A stretch of 64,000 nucleotides of DNA from Siniperca chuatsi (GCF_020085105.1 NC_058057.1:24997082-25061081); one strand, 5' to 3'; numbered from the stretch's first letter, positions 34,662-48,012 are shown. The notes: generated from the letters alone by a model not told the origin. Numbers and translations are program-made.

Positions 34662-37600
34662 ATGGGGATATCAGATATTTTTCTCCAGTCCTCCAGTTCT
34701 GTCGCCCTGTTGGGGGCTCTGGTGGTCCTGCTTCTCGTCTACCTCGTCTCCTCCTCCATCTTCAGCTCCCAGGAGTACGGGAAGGAACCTCCAGGACCCA
34801 GACCGCTTCCCATGCTCGGAAACCTGCTGCAGCTGGACCTCAAGAGACCCTACAACACATTGCTGGAGGTGAGGCAGTGCCATAAGAGTAGTTTTCTTGC
34901 AGGGTTGTTGTTTCTGCTTCTCAGGCAGCTCTCTCACCTTGTTGTCTTTCGGCTGTGTGTGTCTTATATAAGAAAATGTCCTGACGTTATGCCCTTGCTC
35001 TTAGCTTTCCAAGAAATATGGATCAGTGTTCACTGTCTATTTTGGACCCAAGAAAGTGGTGGTCCTGGCTGGATACAAGACAGTGAAGGAGGCACTTGTC
35101 AATCATGCTGAAGAGTTTGGAGACAGAGATCCAATGCAAATTGCGCATGATTCTACTCAAGGAAATGGTAAAGAACAACAAAAAACTGAGCTCTTTCTAA
35201 ATCATTATCATCCTTTTCATGTTTACACCCTTTGCCCATAATCAGATAATTAGTTAACATATTTTGTTGAACTACTTCATCTCAGGAGTTATATGGTCCA
35301 ATGGTGATTCGTGGAAAGAGATGAGGCGCTTTGCCTTGACAAACCTGAGAGACTTTGGGATGGGCAAGAAGGCTTGTGAGGACAAAATCATTGAGGAATG
35401 TGACTATCTCATTGAAGTGTTTAAGAAATTTAAAGGTAAATGTCTTATCATAACCAACTGTATGATAATCAACATTTCTGGCTTAAAAAAAAATTGTCAA
35501 GCCTCATTTTCCCCATGCTTCCCTTGTTGCAGGAGAAGCTTTTGACACGACTCAACCAATAAACTATGCAGTCTCTAATATTATCTGCTCCATGGTTTAT
35601 GGCAGCAGATTTGAATATGATGATCCAGAGTTTACATCCCTGGTAGATCGAACAAACAGAAATATTCAACTTGTGGGCTCCCCATCAGTACAGGTGTCAT
35701 TTCATGTTTATTAAGCTTAGACTTTCAGCATTTGGGATTTTAATATACATAATACATAAAATTGGCAACTGTAGAAGAAATATTATTATTTTACCTACTG
35801 ATTTATATTTTTTAACAGGTGTACAACCTGTTCCCATTGATCGGTAAATGGTTTGCTGACAGGAAGGAAGTCGAGAAGTTGAATGCTGCCAATAAGAAAC
35901 AGAACTTACAGCTGTTCAGTCGTTTGAAGGAGACCCTCAATCCGCAGATGTGCAGAGGCTTAGTGGATGCCTTTCTGGTCCGAAAGCAAAATCTGGAGGT
36001 TTGGAAGTGTATCATCACCTACCAAAATTGCTATTATGCTCATTGCTAATAAGATTTAAGAAGAATTAAGATTTACCAAATTATGTTTGAACTAACATGT
36101 AGACATTAGAGTCCCACTTTTGATCTCCTGTTTGAGTGTGATGTGGTGCATTGCTTCAAATTAAGTAATCCAACATCCTTTTAAAAAAAGGCCTGATATC
36201 TTTCCAATTGACTCAACAGTCTCTGGTTTCTGCTCAGAGAGAAGAACAAGGGGTGGCTGTGGCTTAGCGGTAGAGCCGGTTGTCCACAAAACTGGAAGCG
36301 TGTTGGTTCGATCCTGGCTTCCCCCAGCCCACATGTTGATGTGTCCTTGGGTGAGATACTGAACCCCAAATTGCTCCAGAGGGCTGTCCCATCGGTGTAT
36401 GTGACTGAATTAGTTTCTTTGTACTCATAAGCAGTTGGCACCTGCCATCGGTGTAAAGCACTTTGAGTGGTTGGAAGACTAGAAAGATGCTATACAACTA
36501 CAGTCCATTTATCAAGAAGAAGCAGCTAATTCCAGAAGACCTCTCTCCATTTTTCTCTCGTAGATGGACAAGGAGGCTGGTTCTGTTTATGGTTCGCAAC
36601 CTCCACTTCTTTCACTCTGTTTATTACAGCCATGCGTAACGTAGCCTATACCGCCAACTTCTGACAAAGCTACACTTTGCGTAGTCTAGTTTATTCGCTT
36701 CAAACCAGCTGATGGAAATTCACGTTAACTTTTTTTGTTCTATTTTGCGAAATTTCAAAAGATTTCTTCAAATTTGCTTGACAATTAGATTAGACAATTA
36801 AGTTACAACTACGGTCTATTGGGAAAAAAAGTCTTTTTGGGTCCAAGCTCATTACATGACCTTCAATTCTGACTGTGGCCACTACGCTAAGGCTGCATTT
36901 AGCATTAGCATTAGTCGTTCAGCATGCCCTCGTTGACTTCCCTGAGGAATCCCTGCTGCCATGACAAGTGTTGTTCCAATTGTCTGGAAAACTCAAGTGA
37001 ACTTCGTGAGATCGACCCTCTGACCCTCTGGCAGTAATGTGCATACAACTCCTGTTGCCTAGGAAGAAAATTTCATTGATAGCTTGATATTTAACTGAAA
37101 AATGTCATATAACTAATTTTATATTTACTAAATTTACTTGGATTGTTGTACTGTTCAGTTTACTGTGTGATTTCTTTATGCCCAACATTTGTAAATGCAT
37201 GGAAAATTTGCTGTTTTGTAAGATATCATAAACCCGTAGCAATAATAGTTATGATAATCATGATACAGATCACAAACAGAAGTGTCTAAATCAGAAACTG
37301 ATGCAGCTAATTACAAACTGCCCACATATTGCAATTATCCGCAGAAGACGCCTTTGCCTCATGAGTCTGCAGGTATTTCTGATGATTTGTAAAAAGCAGT
37401 ATAGCACTGAGCCTACAACTGGTGGTCGATCTATAATAGTTTGGGCTGAAAGTGTACAAGGGCAGGTGCGTTCCATTCAAATCCTCTGCTCCTCCCCCAC
37501 CCACTTTCCCTCTTAAAACCAGGAAATGTAAAAGTGCCAGACTTCAGCAGCCTACTTAAAAAAAATGTTTAGTTTTTGGTAATGACAAATTTTAAACAAA

Positions 37601-39773
37601 TGCAAATGAATGTAGTAAAAAATAGCAGACGTTTAAAGATGGCAGTAAAATAAAGTCCTTGCCAGTCCAGGCAGGGTTTAACTGACGGGTTTCGTTGTCA
37701 ATTTTACCTTTCGGGGTTGACAGAGATATATTTTCAGCAGATCACTTCCCTACTTGTGACTGTCAATAGCCAGATGTTTTGAAAAGTGGTCGGAACTCAC
37801 ATGAGAAAACGTTGATGTGTAAAAGATATGCTTGGCGGTGTCGCCAGTTAACTAGGCCGGGTCTACACTCTTCACAGGCCAATAGCAGAGTTCCCAGTAA
37901 TTCTCTGTGAGTCAAAGTAGTGTAACATGTCAAAATTTTAGACAGATTTGTTTGAATGACTGCACTGATTCATCTTCACCTGCAGGAATCTGGGATTACA
38001 AACAGTCACTTCCACTATGAAAACCTTACGATGACAGTCATGAATCTGTTTGCTGCCGGCACTGATACAACAGCAGCTACACTCAGATGGGGACTTCTGC
38101 TGATGGCCAAGTATCCAAAGATACAGGGTAAGGAGCTTAAGACGCCCACAACAGTCCAAGCATCAATATGTGCTTTACCAACACAAACATCATCTTCATG
38201 AAAACAAAAACTTTTCATCTCCCAGATCAGGTCCAGGAGGAGCTGAGCAGGGTGATAGGAAGTCGTCAGGTGCAGGTCGAGGACAGGAAGAACCTGCCCT
38301 TCACAGACGCGGTCATCCATGAGACTCAGAGACTGGCCAACATCGCCCCCATGGCACTTCCTCACAAAACGAGCCAAGACATCGTCTTCCAGGGTCACTT
38401 CATTAAGAAGGTCAGACTGAATGAAACGCCTAGCATGGAGGGTCCAACCTAACTTGGAAGAATGAATTAAATAGTAAAAAAAAAAACGTGAAATAAGTTT
38501 TTATCCTTTTTTGAAATGTATGGGCCATTTTTTCTAAAATGTATAGATTTATATTTAAATATATTTCTACTTTATAACATTTCTTGATCAATTATTGGGA
38601 GTGAACATCAGGTCTGTACAGGCAAATATTAAAGTATTGATGTCTTTTCATACTTGCAAATTGATAACTTTCATTCTGTGTCAACATAAATCTGGATTAT
38701 CGGTACAATTTTGGCACCGTTAACATTTAATCTTTCAGCTGCGTTCAGCCCCGACAAAACGCAGCAAAATGTTTATTTAAATGGAAATGGTGGTGGGTTG
38801 AGCACCCTGTTGTGTACGCAAGCGCACTGCACTCCACTCTCTTTTTAATATGGCAGTGTTTATATACATGTCGCTGCTGATTGGGTAACAACTCTGACAC
38901 ACGTACCAAATGAGAGAAAACATATCTCAAAGCCCGTTGCACACTGTTGCACACCGTTTTGAGGAAACATGTCGTTCAACCCGAAACCGCAGCAAAACGG
39001 TGCACACCGTTTTCAGATTGAACGCGTACCCCAAGTGTGTAGATGGCTGGGGCAGTCAGGTGATGAGGAAAGAGGGAAAGGGGGTTATTGCAGGGCAGAA
39101 CAGAGTGGCTGAATGTGGGAGTGAAATAACTGGGACAGGAGAAAAAGTCAAAGGGCATCTGGTGGACAGGACGAGAATGGCAATGTGTCAGAGGTAGTGG
39201 AAATGTGGCTGAAGAGAGGGTCTGAGGAGCAAACTGTGACACTTTCATAATTACACCTTGTTACCTTATTAATTTCTGGAGTCCATGAAATATTTTTATG
39301 TAGTTTGAAAAGGAAACTATTGCTTTGCATATAGAAAGCTTTCAATTTCTGTCTTGTCCACAGGGGACCACAGTGTATCCTCTCTTGACATCTGTCCTGT
39401 ATGATGAGAGTGAGTGGGAGAGGCCACACACCTTTTATCCTGCCCACTTCCTGGACAAAGATGGGAAGTTTGTGAAGAGAGATGCCTTCATGCCTTTTTC
39501 TGCAGGTTGGTGAATTTAGCCATCACTTCTTGATGTTCATTTACTTGCAGACGACATGAACAATTTCCTTTGTTGTGTCTCACAGGTCGCAGAATTTGTC
39601 TTGGAGAAAGTCTGGCCAGGATGGAGCTCTTCGTCTTCTTCACCACCTTCCTGCAACACTTTCGTTTCTCTCCTGCACCTGGAGTTTCAGAGGATGAGCT
39701 GGATCTGACTCCACGTGTGGGCCTCACCCTCAGCCCTTCATCCCATAAACTGTGTGCTGTTTCCTGTATATGA
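34662..39773 (+). CDS. cyp2k: CYP2K-type cytochrome P450 gene D (intact)
   Basis: Exons: 34662-34868, 35005-35167, 35286-35435, 35533-35693, 35819-35998, 37986-38127, 38226-38410, 39364-39505, 39586-39773. They encode 505 residues. All P450 landmarks are present: N-terminal anchor, [20 protein letters not shown]-helix [23 protein letters not shown] and [11 protein letters not shown] with the heme Cys. The 2-kb intron 5 is shared with gene A, including one SINE, but lacks the second SINE of A. Intron 7 shares its block of about 535 bp with gene C. AATAAA is at 39950-39955. Of the full genes it is closest to A and E through exons 1-5. It is probably an ER monooxygenase of fatty acids or xenobiotics by family analogy; the substrate is unknown. 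Confidence 0.95.
36250..36512 (+). mobile_element. tRNA-derived SINE in intron 5 of gene D (fuller copy)
   Basis: Same element as 11,243-11,485 but with the complete tRNA-like head. TGGCTTAGCGGTAGAGCC is followed by an anticodon-arm-like stretch and then GGTTCGATCC. The body and tail are as in gene A. It is a SINE rather than a functional tRNA gene, because the tRNA fold continues into unrelated body sequence. Confidence 0.82.
38738..39271. mobile_element. Insert of about 535 bp in intron 7 of gene D
   Basis: Counterpart of 29,460-29,995, with small indels. It sits at the same intron position and has the same junctions, so it was inherited by common descent or conversion rather than by a second insertion. 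Confidence 0.55.
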
Positions 39774-41427
39774 ACAGGACAGCTTGAAAATGCTGCTTTG
39801 CCCACTGTCATGACTTCAACTCAGTTATATTCAAGAGAGTAGGTTCTATAATTTCTACAGTGTCATATTCCATGTAGTGCAGCAGCACTGAATATATTCA
39901 ATATCAATTAATTCACTTTCCAGTTATTACTTCATATCATAAACTTGTAAATAAAGATAAGACCAATCAGCTGGTGTCTGACTATCCTGCCGTTAAACAT
40001 TGAAAATTTATCCATAATCACTCTTACTGAGCCACATAAATACTTTGGCTTGACAGCAGACTGACAGTCAAGATTCAAATTCAACATTAAAAATCAAACC
40101 AGGCTTTCTTCACAGAATTAAAGGCTGTCTGTCTTCTTGAAACCATAGAAATATTGTTCAGTAAGCTTTTATGTCTGCACTTGATTATCTGTATTTTCAC
40201 ACTGCACCATCGTCATTTCAGCAACTAAACCCTGTAAATCTCACTGTTACGCTTTATCACTAATGACACATTTCATACTCATCTCACTGCTCTCTGTATC
40301 ACAAAGGTGGAAGGACTTCCATATTGATGAGAAGGAATAATATGGAAGTTAATGCTTCGTTTAAATTTTTATAAGCTCAGTAAATGATCCAATAACTACT
40401 AAACTCTTTTATTCCAAATCTATATGCTAACCTTGGTAAAAGGTTTCAGGTGTAATGCAGCTTTTAAATGGAATGAACTGAAATCTGCCCTCAAACAAAA
40501 TTATTCCATTCCCGTTGGATATTTTAAAGCTTTACTATCTTTACTACTACTTTACTAGCTTTACCGCCCACGTGTCTCTTGAAAAATCAAGAACCTATTT
40601 CCTGTGATCAGTGATGTGTAACTTCCTCATTGTCACTGTAAGTTCTCTTATTTCTAAGTTGCTAAATGTATGTAGGCAGAGTATGTCAGTTTTCATCTCT
40701 CTTTCAGGTTCTCATTTCCTGAATTCGGAACACTTACATTTTAATAATTTTGTTCTCTCATCTATAGTGATTTACAGTGAGTGCATAAGTAGATTAGTAA
40801 GCCATCAGCAATAATAATCAGCAAAGAAGATACCAACAGTAAAGAGATTAGATGTCACAGCAGCCTGACAAAGATCCTGTGAAACTGGAAAAAGCGGATA
40901 GGATGGAGAGGTGTTGGGAACACAAAAACAATTCGCAGTTCACACATCTGCTGCAAACGTTCAATATCTCACTCCAACCATAAGAGGGCAAAACAGGCTT
41001 TCTGAATTCAAATAACTACTTAACTTTAGATATCCCAAATCTATATGCTAACCTTATAGATTTTTAAATATATATATATATATATTAAAGCTTTACTATC
41101 TTTATTAGTACATTACTGTCCAGGTAAAACTTTACCGCAATTTAATTCATTAATTTAACCTCTCTACTCTCTATTTCTGATCCAAACAAACCATAAACAA
41201 TGAGTAAGATAAGATGGGTGTTAATTGATCTTTCAGTTATGAAACATACATGACAAGGATCTAACAGCTGTGTTTTGGTTTCATTTACATATATATTATT
41301 TTACAATCATTTTACAAACATTGATTTACTTAGTCAAACAATGATTTACTGCTTTAAGTAGAAAAACTTTTCCACAGTAAATACCCGTCCTCCTTCCTCA
41401 GCTGGACCTTTGCCCTCTCTTGCAGCC
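39774..41427. other. Spacer between gene D and gene E
   Basis: Holds the D 3' UTR, the spacer block shared with the C-D interval, a short (TA)n tract (about 41,066-41,085) at the site where the C-D spacer carries the LINE, and the E promoter region. No gene is visible; the 67-residue frame at 40,611-40,814 has no recognisable domain. Confidence 0.82.
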
Positions 41428-41435
41428 ACATAAGG
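41428..41435 (+). promoter_or_regulatory. Candidate TATA-like element of gene E
   Basis: ACATAAGG, about 90 bp before the gene E ATG, identical in context to gene D. Inference only. Confidence 0.35.
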
Positions 41436-41521
41436 CCTCTCTCTGCCAAAATACAAACAGAATTTGAGGCAGCAGGGCAGAAAATTCAGTTCACATAGTG
41501 GACACGATTTGTTTTTAATTC

Positions 41522-44500
41522 ATGGAGATATCAGATCTTTTTCTCCAGTCCTCCAGTTCTGTCGCCTTGTTGGGGGCTCTGGTGGTCCTGCTGCTCGTCT
41601 ACCTCGTCTCCTCCTCCATCTTCAGCTCCCAGGAGTACGGGAAGGAACCTCCAGGACCCAGACCGCTTCCCGTGCTCGGAAACCTGCTGCAGCTGGACCT
41701 CAAGAGACCCTACAACACATTGCTGGAGGTGAGGCAGTGCCATAAGAGTAGTTTTCTTGTCAGGAAGTTTGTTGTTTCTGCTTCTCAGGCAGCTCTCTCA
41801 CCTTGTTGTCTTTCGGCTGTGTGTGCCTTATATAAGAAAATGTCATGACGTTATGCCCTTGCTCTTAGCTGTCCAAGAAATATGGATCAGTGTTCACGGT
41901 CTATTTTGGACCCAAGAAAGTGGTGGTCCTGGCTGGATACAAGACAGTGAAGGAGGCGCTTGTCAATCATGCTGAAGAGTTTGGAGACAGAGATCCAATG
42001 CAAATTATGCATGATTCTACTCAAGGAAATGGTAAAGAACAACAAAAAACTGAGCTCTTTCTAAATCATTATCATCCTTTTCATGTTTACACCCTTTGCC
42101 CATAATCAGACAATTAGTTAACATATTTTGTTGAAATACTTCATCTCAGGAGTTATATGGTCCAATGGTGATTCGTGGAAAGAGATGAGGCGCTTTGCCT
42201 TGACGAACCTGAGAGACTTTGGGATGGGCAAGAAGGCTTGTGAGGACAAAATCATTGAGGAATGTGACTATCTCATTGAAGTGTTTAAGAAATTTAAAGG
42301 TAAATGTCTTATCATAACCAACTGTATGATAATCAACATTTCTGGCTTAATAAAATTGTCATGCCTCATTTTCCCCCTGCTTCCCTTGTTGCAGGAGAAG
42401 CTTTTGACACGACTCAACCAATAAACTATGCTGTCTCTAATATTATCTGCTCCATTGTTTATGGCAGCAGATTTGAATATGATGATCCAGCGTTTACATC
42501 CCTGGTAGATCGAACAAACAGAAATATTCAACTTGTGGGCTCCCCGTCAGTACAGGTGTCATTTCATGTTTATTAAGCTTAGGCTTTCAGCATTGGGATT
42601 TTAATATACATAATACATAAAATTGGCAACTGTAGAAGAAATATTGTTATTTTACCTACTGATTTATATTTTCTAACAGGTGTACAACATGTTCCCATTG
42701 ATCGGTAAATGGTTTGCTGACAGGAAGGAATTCCAGAAATTGAATGCTGCCAATAAGAAACAGAACTTACAGCTGTTCAGTCGTTTGAAGGAGACCCTCA
42801 ATCCACAGATGTGCAGAGGCTTAGTGGATGCCTTTCTGGTCCGAAAGCAAAATCTGGAGGTTTGGAAGTGTATCATCACCTACCAAAATTGCTATTATGC
42901 TCATTGCTATTAAGATTTAAGAAAAATTAAGATTTACCAAATTACGTTTGAACTAACATGTAGACATTAGACTCCCACTTTTGATTCCCACATTTGAGTG
43001 TGATGTGGTGCATTGCTTCAAACTAATTAACATATATTTTTAAAAGGCCTAATATCTTTCCAATTGACACAACAGCTCTGGTTGTGGGTTGGAAAGCATG
43101 CATATGTTAGGAGGACTATATACCGTGTTACAAGATGACGGCCAATTCATTCCAGCTGACTCACACACGAATGGCATGATAATATACTGATGAGGCTCTT
43201 CAACGCCCAGCACTGTTACTGGGGGCCTAGTGGAAAGCCAGTGAGGATCAGGTCCTCACTCCAGTGACTCCCACCGGTTAATTAAGCTGTGATGTCTCTG
43301 TCTGTCTACACCCATCTCAGGCCAATAGCAGAGTTCCCAGTGATTTTCTGTGAGTCAAAGTAGTGTAACATGTCAAAGTTTTGGATCAGATTTGTTTGAA
43401 TGACTGCACTGATTCATCTTCACCTGCAGGAATCTGGGATTACAAACAGTCACTTCCACAATGAAAACCTTACGATAACAGTCATGAATCTGTTTGTTGC
43501 CGGCACTGATACAACAGCAGCTACACTCAGATGGGGACTTCTGCTGATGGCCAAGTATCCAAAGATACAGGGTAAGGAGCTTAAGACGCCCACAACAGTC
43601 CAAGCATCAATATGTGCTTTACCAACACAAACACCATCTTCATGAAAACAAAAACTTTTCATCTCCCAGATCAGGTCCAGGAGGAGCTGAGCAGGGTGAT
43701 AGGAAGTCGGCAGGTGCAGGTCGAGGACAGGAAGAACCTGCCCTTCACAGACGCGGTCATCCATGAGACTCAGAGACTGGCCAACATCATCCCCATGGCA
43801 CTTCCTCACAAAACGAGCCAAGACGTCGTCTTCCAGGGTCACTTCATTAAGAAGGTCAGACTGAATGAAACACCTAGCACGGAGGGTCCAACCTAACTTG
43901 GAAGAATGAATTAAATAGTCCGAAAATTGAGAAATCAATTAATAAAATTACATACTGAAATAATGATATTAACCTTTGGTGGCAGTTAAAGTTAAAATAA
44001 ATAACATGAAATAAGTTTTTAATCTTTTTTTCCTAAAATGTATAGATTTGTATTTAAATGTGTTTGTACTTCTTTAATAAATTTTTAGTCAATTTGAGGG
44101 AGTGAACATCAGGTCTGTACAGGCAAATATTAAAGTATTGATGCCTTTTCACACTTTAACTTGCCAACTTTCATTCTGTGTCAACATAAATCTGGATTAT
44201 CGGTACAATTTTGGCACCGTTAACATTTAATCTTTCAAAATGACACCTAATACACAGGCAGAGCTGTCCAGCCCACTGAGGTGCTGAATGCTACTTTAAC
44301 GTAATATGCATTTTCATTTATTTCTGTTTATATTTTATTCACTGACGTTCTAATTTCTTTTTCTAAGAAGTCCTGTTTGGTCCTCCATACCCATCTGCGT
44401 GATACAAAATGTGGAACAATAAACAATTCGGAACAATAATTCCGAATGTAGCAATTCATTTCTGGACTCCATGAAATATTTGTATGTAGTTTGAAAAGGA

Positions 44501-44959
44501 AACTATTGCTTTGCATATAGAAAGCTTTCAATTTCTGTCTTGTCCACAGGGGACCACAGTGTATCCTCTCTTGACATCTGTCCTGTATGATGAGAGTGAG
44601 TGGGAGAGGCCACACACCTTTTATCCTGCCCACTTCCTGGACAAAGATGGGAAGTTTGTCACGAGAGATGCCTTCATGCCTTTTTCTGCAGGTTGGTGAA
44701 TTTAGCCATCACTTCTTGATGTTTATTTACTTGCAGACGACATGAACAATTTCCTATGTTGTGTCTCACAGGTCGCAGGATTTGCATTGGAGAAAGTCTG
44801 GCCAGGATGGAGCTCTTCGTCTTCTTCACCACCTTCCTGCAACACTTTCGTTTCTCTCCTGCACCTGGAGTTTCAGAGGATGAGCTGGATCTGACTCCAC
44901 GTGTGGGCCTCACCCTCAGCCCTTCATCCCATAAACTGTGTGCTGTTTCCTGTATATGA
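41522..44959 (+). CDS. cyp2k: CYP2K-type cytochrome P450 gene E (intact)
   Basis: Exons: 41522-41728, 41869-42031, 42150-42299, 42395-42555, 42680-42859, 43430-43571, 43670-43854, 44550-44691, 44772-44959. They encode 505 residues with all key P450 motifs: AGTDTT, ETQR, WERP and [11 protein letters not shown] with the heme Cys. The second residue is Glu (MEISDLF) where all other full copies have Gly. Exons 1-5 are very close to D and A. Intron 5 is only 570 bp and lacks both SINEs. Introns 6-7 and the 3' half are closest to gene A, without the exon 7 deletion, so E shows what A looked like before it broke. AATAAA is at 45136-45141. Confidence 0.95.
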
Positions 44960-46043
44960 ACAGGAGAGCTTGAAAATGCTGCTTTGCCCACTGTCATGAC
45001 TTCAACTCAGTTATATTCAAGAGAGTAGGTTCTATAATTTCTACAGTGTCATATTCCATGTAGTGCAGCAGCACTGAATATATTCAATATCAATTAATTC
45101 ACTTTCCAGTTATTACTTTATATCATAAACTTGTAAATAAAGATAAGACCAATCAGCTGGTGTCTGACTATCCTGCCGTTAAACATTGAAAATTTATCCA
45201 TAATCACTCTTACTGAGCCACATAAGTACTTTGGCTTGAAAGCAGACTGACAGTCAAGATTCAAATTCAACATTAAAAATCAAACCAGGCTTTCTTCACA
45301 GAATTAAAGGCTGTCTGTCTTCTTGAAACCATAGAAATATTGTACAGTAAGCTTTTATGTCTGCACTTGATTATCTGTATTTTCACACTGCACCATCGTC
45401 ATTTCAGCAACTAAACCCTGTAAATCTCACTGTTACGCTTTATCACTAATGACACATTTCATACTCATCTCACTGCTCTCTGTATCACAAAGGTGGAAGG
45501 ACTTCCATATTGACTAGAAGGAATAATAAGGAAGTTAATGCTTCATTTAAATTTTTATAAGCACAGTAAATGATCCAATAACTACTAAACTTTTTTATTC
45601 CAAATCTATATGCTAACCTTGGTAAAAGGTTGCAGGTGTAATACAGCTTTTAAATGGAATGAACTGAAATCTGCCCTCAAACAAAATTATTCCATTCCCG
45701 TTGGATATTTTACAGCTTTACTATCTTTACTACTACTTTACTAGCTTTACCGCCCAGGTAAAACGTCACCGCAATTTTATTTATTTATTTAACCTCTGTA
45801 CTCTCTATTTCTGATCGAAATAATTATTCTGCAATTATTCTTTAAGAACATTGATTTACTTCGTCAAGCAATGATTTATTACTTTTAATAGAAAATCTTG
45901 TCCACAGTAAATACCTGTCCTCCTTCCTCAGGTGGACCTTTGCCCTCTCTTGCAGCCAAATAAGGCCTCTCTCTGCCAAAATACACACAGAATTTGAGGC
46001 AGCAGTGCAGGAAATTCAGTTCACATAATGAAATGAAAGTCAT
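44960..46043. other. Spacer between gene E and pseudogene F
   Basis: Carries the E 3' UTR and poly(A) signal, a shared spacer block, and a recognisable promoter of the B/D/E class (TCTTGCAGCCAAATAAGG near 45,947-45,965) leading into the wrecked exon 1 of F. No gene is visible. Confidence 0.8.
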
Positions 46044-46883
46044 GGGATATTAGATCTTTTTCTCCAGTCCTCCAGCTCTGTCTCCCTGTTGAGGACTCTG
46101 GTGGTCCTGCTGCTCGTCTCACCTTGTTTTCTTTCTCCTGTGTGTGTCTGTGAAATGAAAATGTAACTACAGTGTTCCCCTTTTGTTAGTTTTCCAAGAA
46201 ATATGGATCAGTGTTCTCTGTCCATTTGGGACCCAAGAAAGTGGTGGTCCTGGCTGGATACAAGACGGTGAAGGGGGCGCATGTCAACTATGCTGATGAG
46301 TTTGGAGACAGAGAGCAATTTAATCAAGGAAAGACAAAAAGAAGAGATCTTTTCCCCAGTCATTTTCCTATTGTGTTCAACTTTTATATAATGTTGACAG
46401 CCTTCAACCCTCTGTTGCATATCGAATATATTTTGTTGAACTACTTCATCTCAGGAGTTATATGGTCCAATGGTGATTCGTGGAAAGAGATGAGGCGCTT
46501 TGTCTTGACGAACCTGAGAGACTTTGGGATGGGCAAGAAGGAATGTGAGGATAAAATAATTGAGGAATGTGACTATCTCGACTGGCCAATGTCGTCCCCA
46601 TGGTAGTGCATCACAGAACCAGCCAAGACATGACCTTCCAGGGTCACTTCATTAAGAAGTTTGGTTTTTTTTCATTTTCCTTTGTTGTGTCTCAGAGGTC
46701 GCAGGATTTGTCCTGGAGAAAGTCTGGCCAGGATGGAGCTCTTCATCTTCTTCACTACCCTTCTGCAACACTCGTTTCTCTCCTGCACCTGGAGTTTCAG
46801 AGGATGAGCTGGATCTGACTCCATGTGTGGGCCTCACCCTCAGCCCTTCACGCCACGAACTGTGTGCTGTCTCCTGTGTGTGA
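46044..46883 (+). pseudogene. cyp2k: CYP2K gene F: collapsed pseudogene
   Basis: Pieces of a P450 gene are packed into 840 bp. Exon 1 (46,044 to about 46,119) has lost a base after the ATG, which creates an early stop, and then jumps straight into intron 1 sequence. Exon 2 (from 46,190) resembles gene B ([10 protein letters not shown]) but has lost its end and its splice donor. Exon 3 (from 46,455) fuses after ECDYL directly to the end of exon 7 (LANV). Exons 4-6 and exon 8 are missing. Exon 9 (from 46,698 to the TGA at 46,881-46,883) has a 2-bp loss after LLQH. At least four large internal deletions occurred. The promoter region is still recognisable. The gene is clearly dead as a P450. Confidence 0.92.
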
Positions 46884-47417
46884 GGAGGAGGGCTTGAACA
46901 TGCAGCTTGGACCAGTGTTATAGATTCATCTCAGTCACATGCAAAAGAGTAGATTGTAATTCATACAGTGTTTTACCCCATGCAGTCTTCGTCGTTTTGG
47001 ACAAGACTGGATCGTTCTGTTATGTTTGGTGTGTTTTATGGTACAAATGAAGTCCCAAAAATGTCTATTGTCATACTAGGTATCAAAAGTCAGGATGTTT
47101 CTTTTTAAAATCAGTCTTCTCTGAGTTTACGGAAGTGCAAAACTAAGTTTATGGAGTAGCGCTTTTATTTGGTGAATGGTACAGTGTAAGCTAAATACAT
47201 ACTCAAAACACAATACAAATGTTAAACCAATTGGTCTAATTAAATAACATTTTTTTTCTTTAAGTCATGACAGTTTTAAGTCTTTTCTCTCTTTGATCCA
47301 AATAAAAGATAAACAGTAGTTTTGTAGTACATGTTGTACTACAAAACAAAGGACACTGACCTAAAAGTACTGATTTATTAGTAATGATTTCAAATTAATT
47401 AATTTAATTGTAAGTTT
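46884..47417. other. Spacer after pseudogene F
   Basis: AT-rich sequence with no gene that I can see. An AATAAA occurs near 47,301, but nothing ties it to a transcript. Confidence 0.7.
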
Positions 47418-47715
47418 AAAGCTAGGGTAGGTAATGTATTTCAGAAGCATTTTTGTTATGTTTGTTGAAATTCTCCTTCCATCCCGACAGCAATCAATAA
47501 ATCAAATGCTCTTGGGGAAAAAATGAAAAAAATCTGGTATGTGTGGCTGTTGCAGGCCTGCAATAAGCCCATACAATCATTTCATTTGGGCCTGGCCTAC
47601 CTGCCTGCCTTTGCGCACATGTTTTTGGGAAGTGGCTTTAGAGGGAGGCCTTAAGGGATCTAGGAATCTAGCTGTCTCTTGCAATTTTCTCCATCGTTAC
47701 CTACCCTACCCTACA
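47418..47715. mobile_element. MITE-like element with inverted ends
   Basis: The left end AAAGCTAGGGTAGGTAATG and the right end GTTACCTACCCTACCC are near reverse complements around an insert of about 260 bp with no coding sequence. TTTAA words flank both sides and may be the target duplication. It is typical of a non-autonomous DNA transposon; the family is not assigned. Confidence 0.62.
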
Positions 47716-47819
47716 TTTAAGGTCATTTTTATTTTCAAATAATTTTACTGACAATTAATTAGCCACGTAATGATTTACTATTTTTTGAGGGTAAAGGTTT
47801 ATATACTGAATACCCCTAC

Positions 47820-48012
47820 CACCTTTACCTGTGCCTTTACCCCATCTGGCAGCCAAAAACATCATCTATCTTTACCAAAATGTAACGCAGCAGTGCAGAA
47901 AACTCATTCTGTCTGTTCAAATATCACGCAGTGGACACAGTTTCTTTCACAGTAATTGGGATATTTAAATATTTTTTCTCCAGACCTCTGGTACTTTCTC
48001 CCTGTTGGGGAC
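47820..48012 (+). pseudogene. Ghost promoter and exon 1 of a further CYP2K copy
   Basis: The stretch from about 47,820 reproduces, in decayed form, the 5' flank of genes D and E (GCAGCCA, CCAAAAT, GCAGCAGTGCAG, GTGGACAC). It leads into about 60 bp (47,951-48,012) resembling exon 1 (TTTTTTCTCCAG, CTTTCTCCCTGTTGGGGA) without an intact ATG. Nothing downstream continues it before the real gene G starts at 48,271. It is a remnant of a copy that once lay between F and G. Confidence 0.75.
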
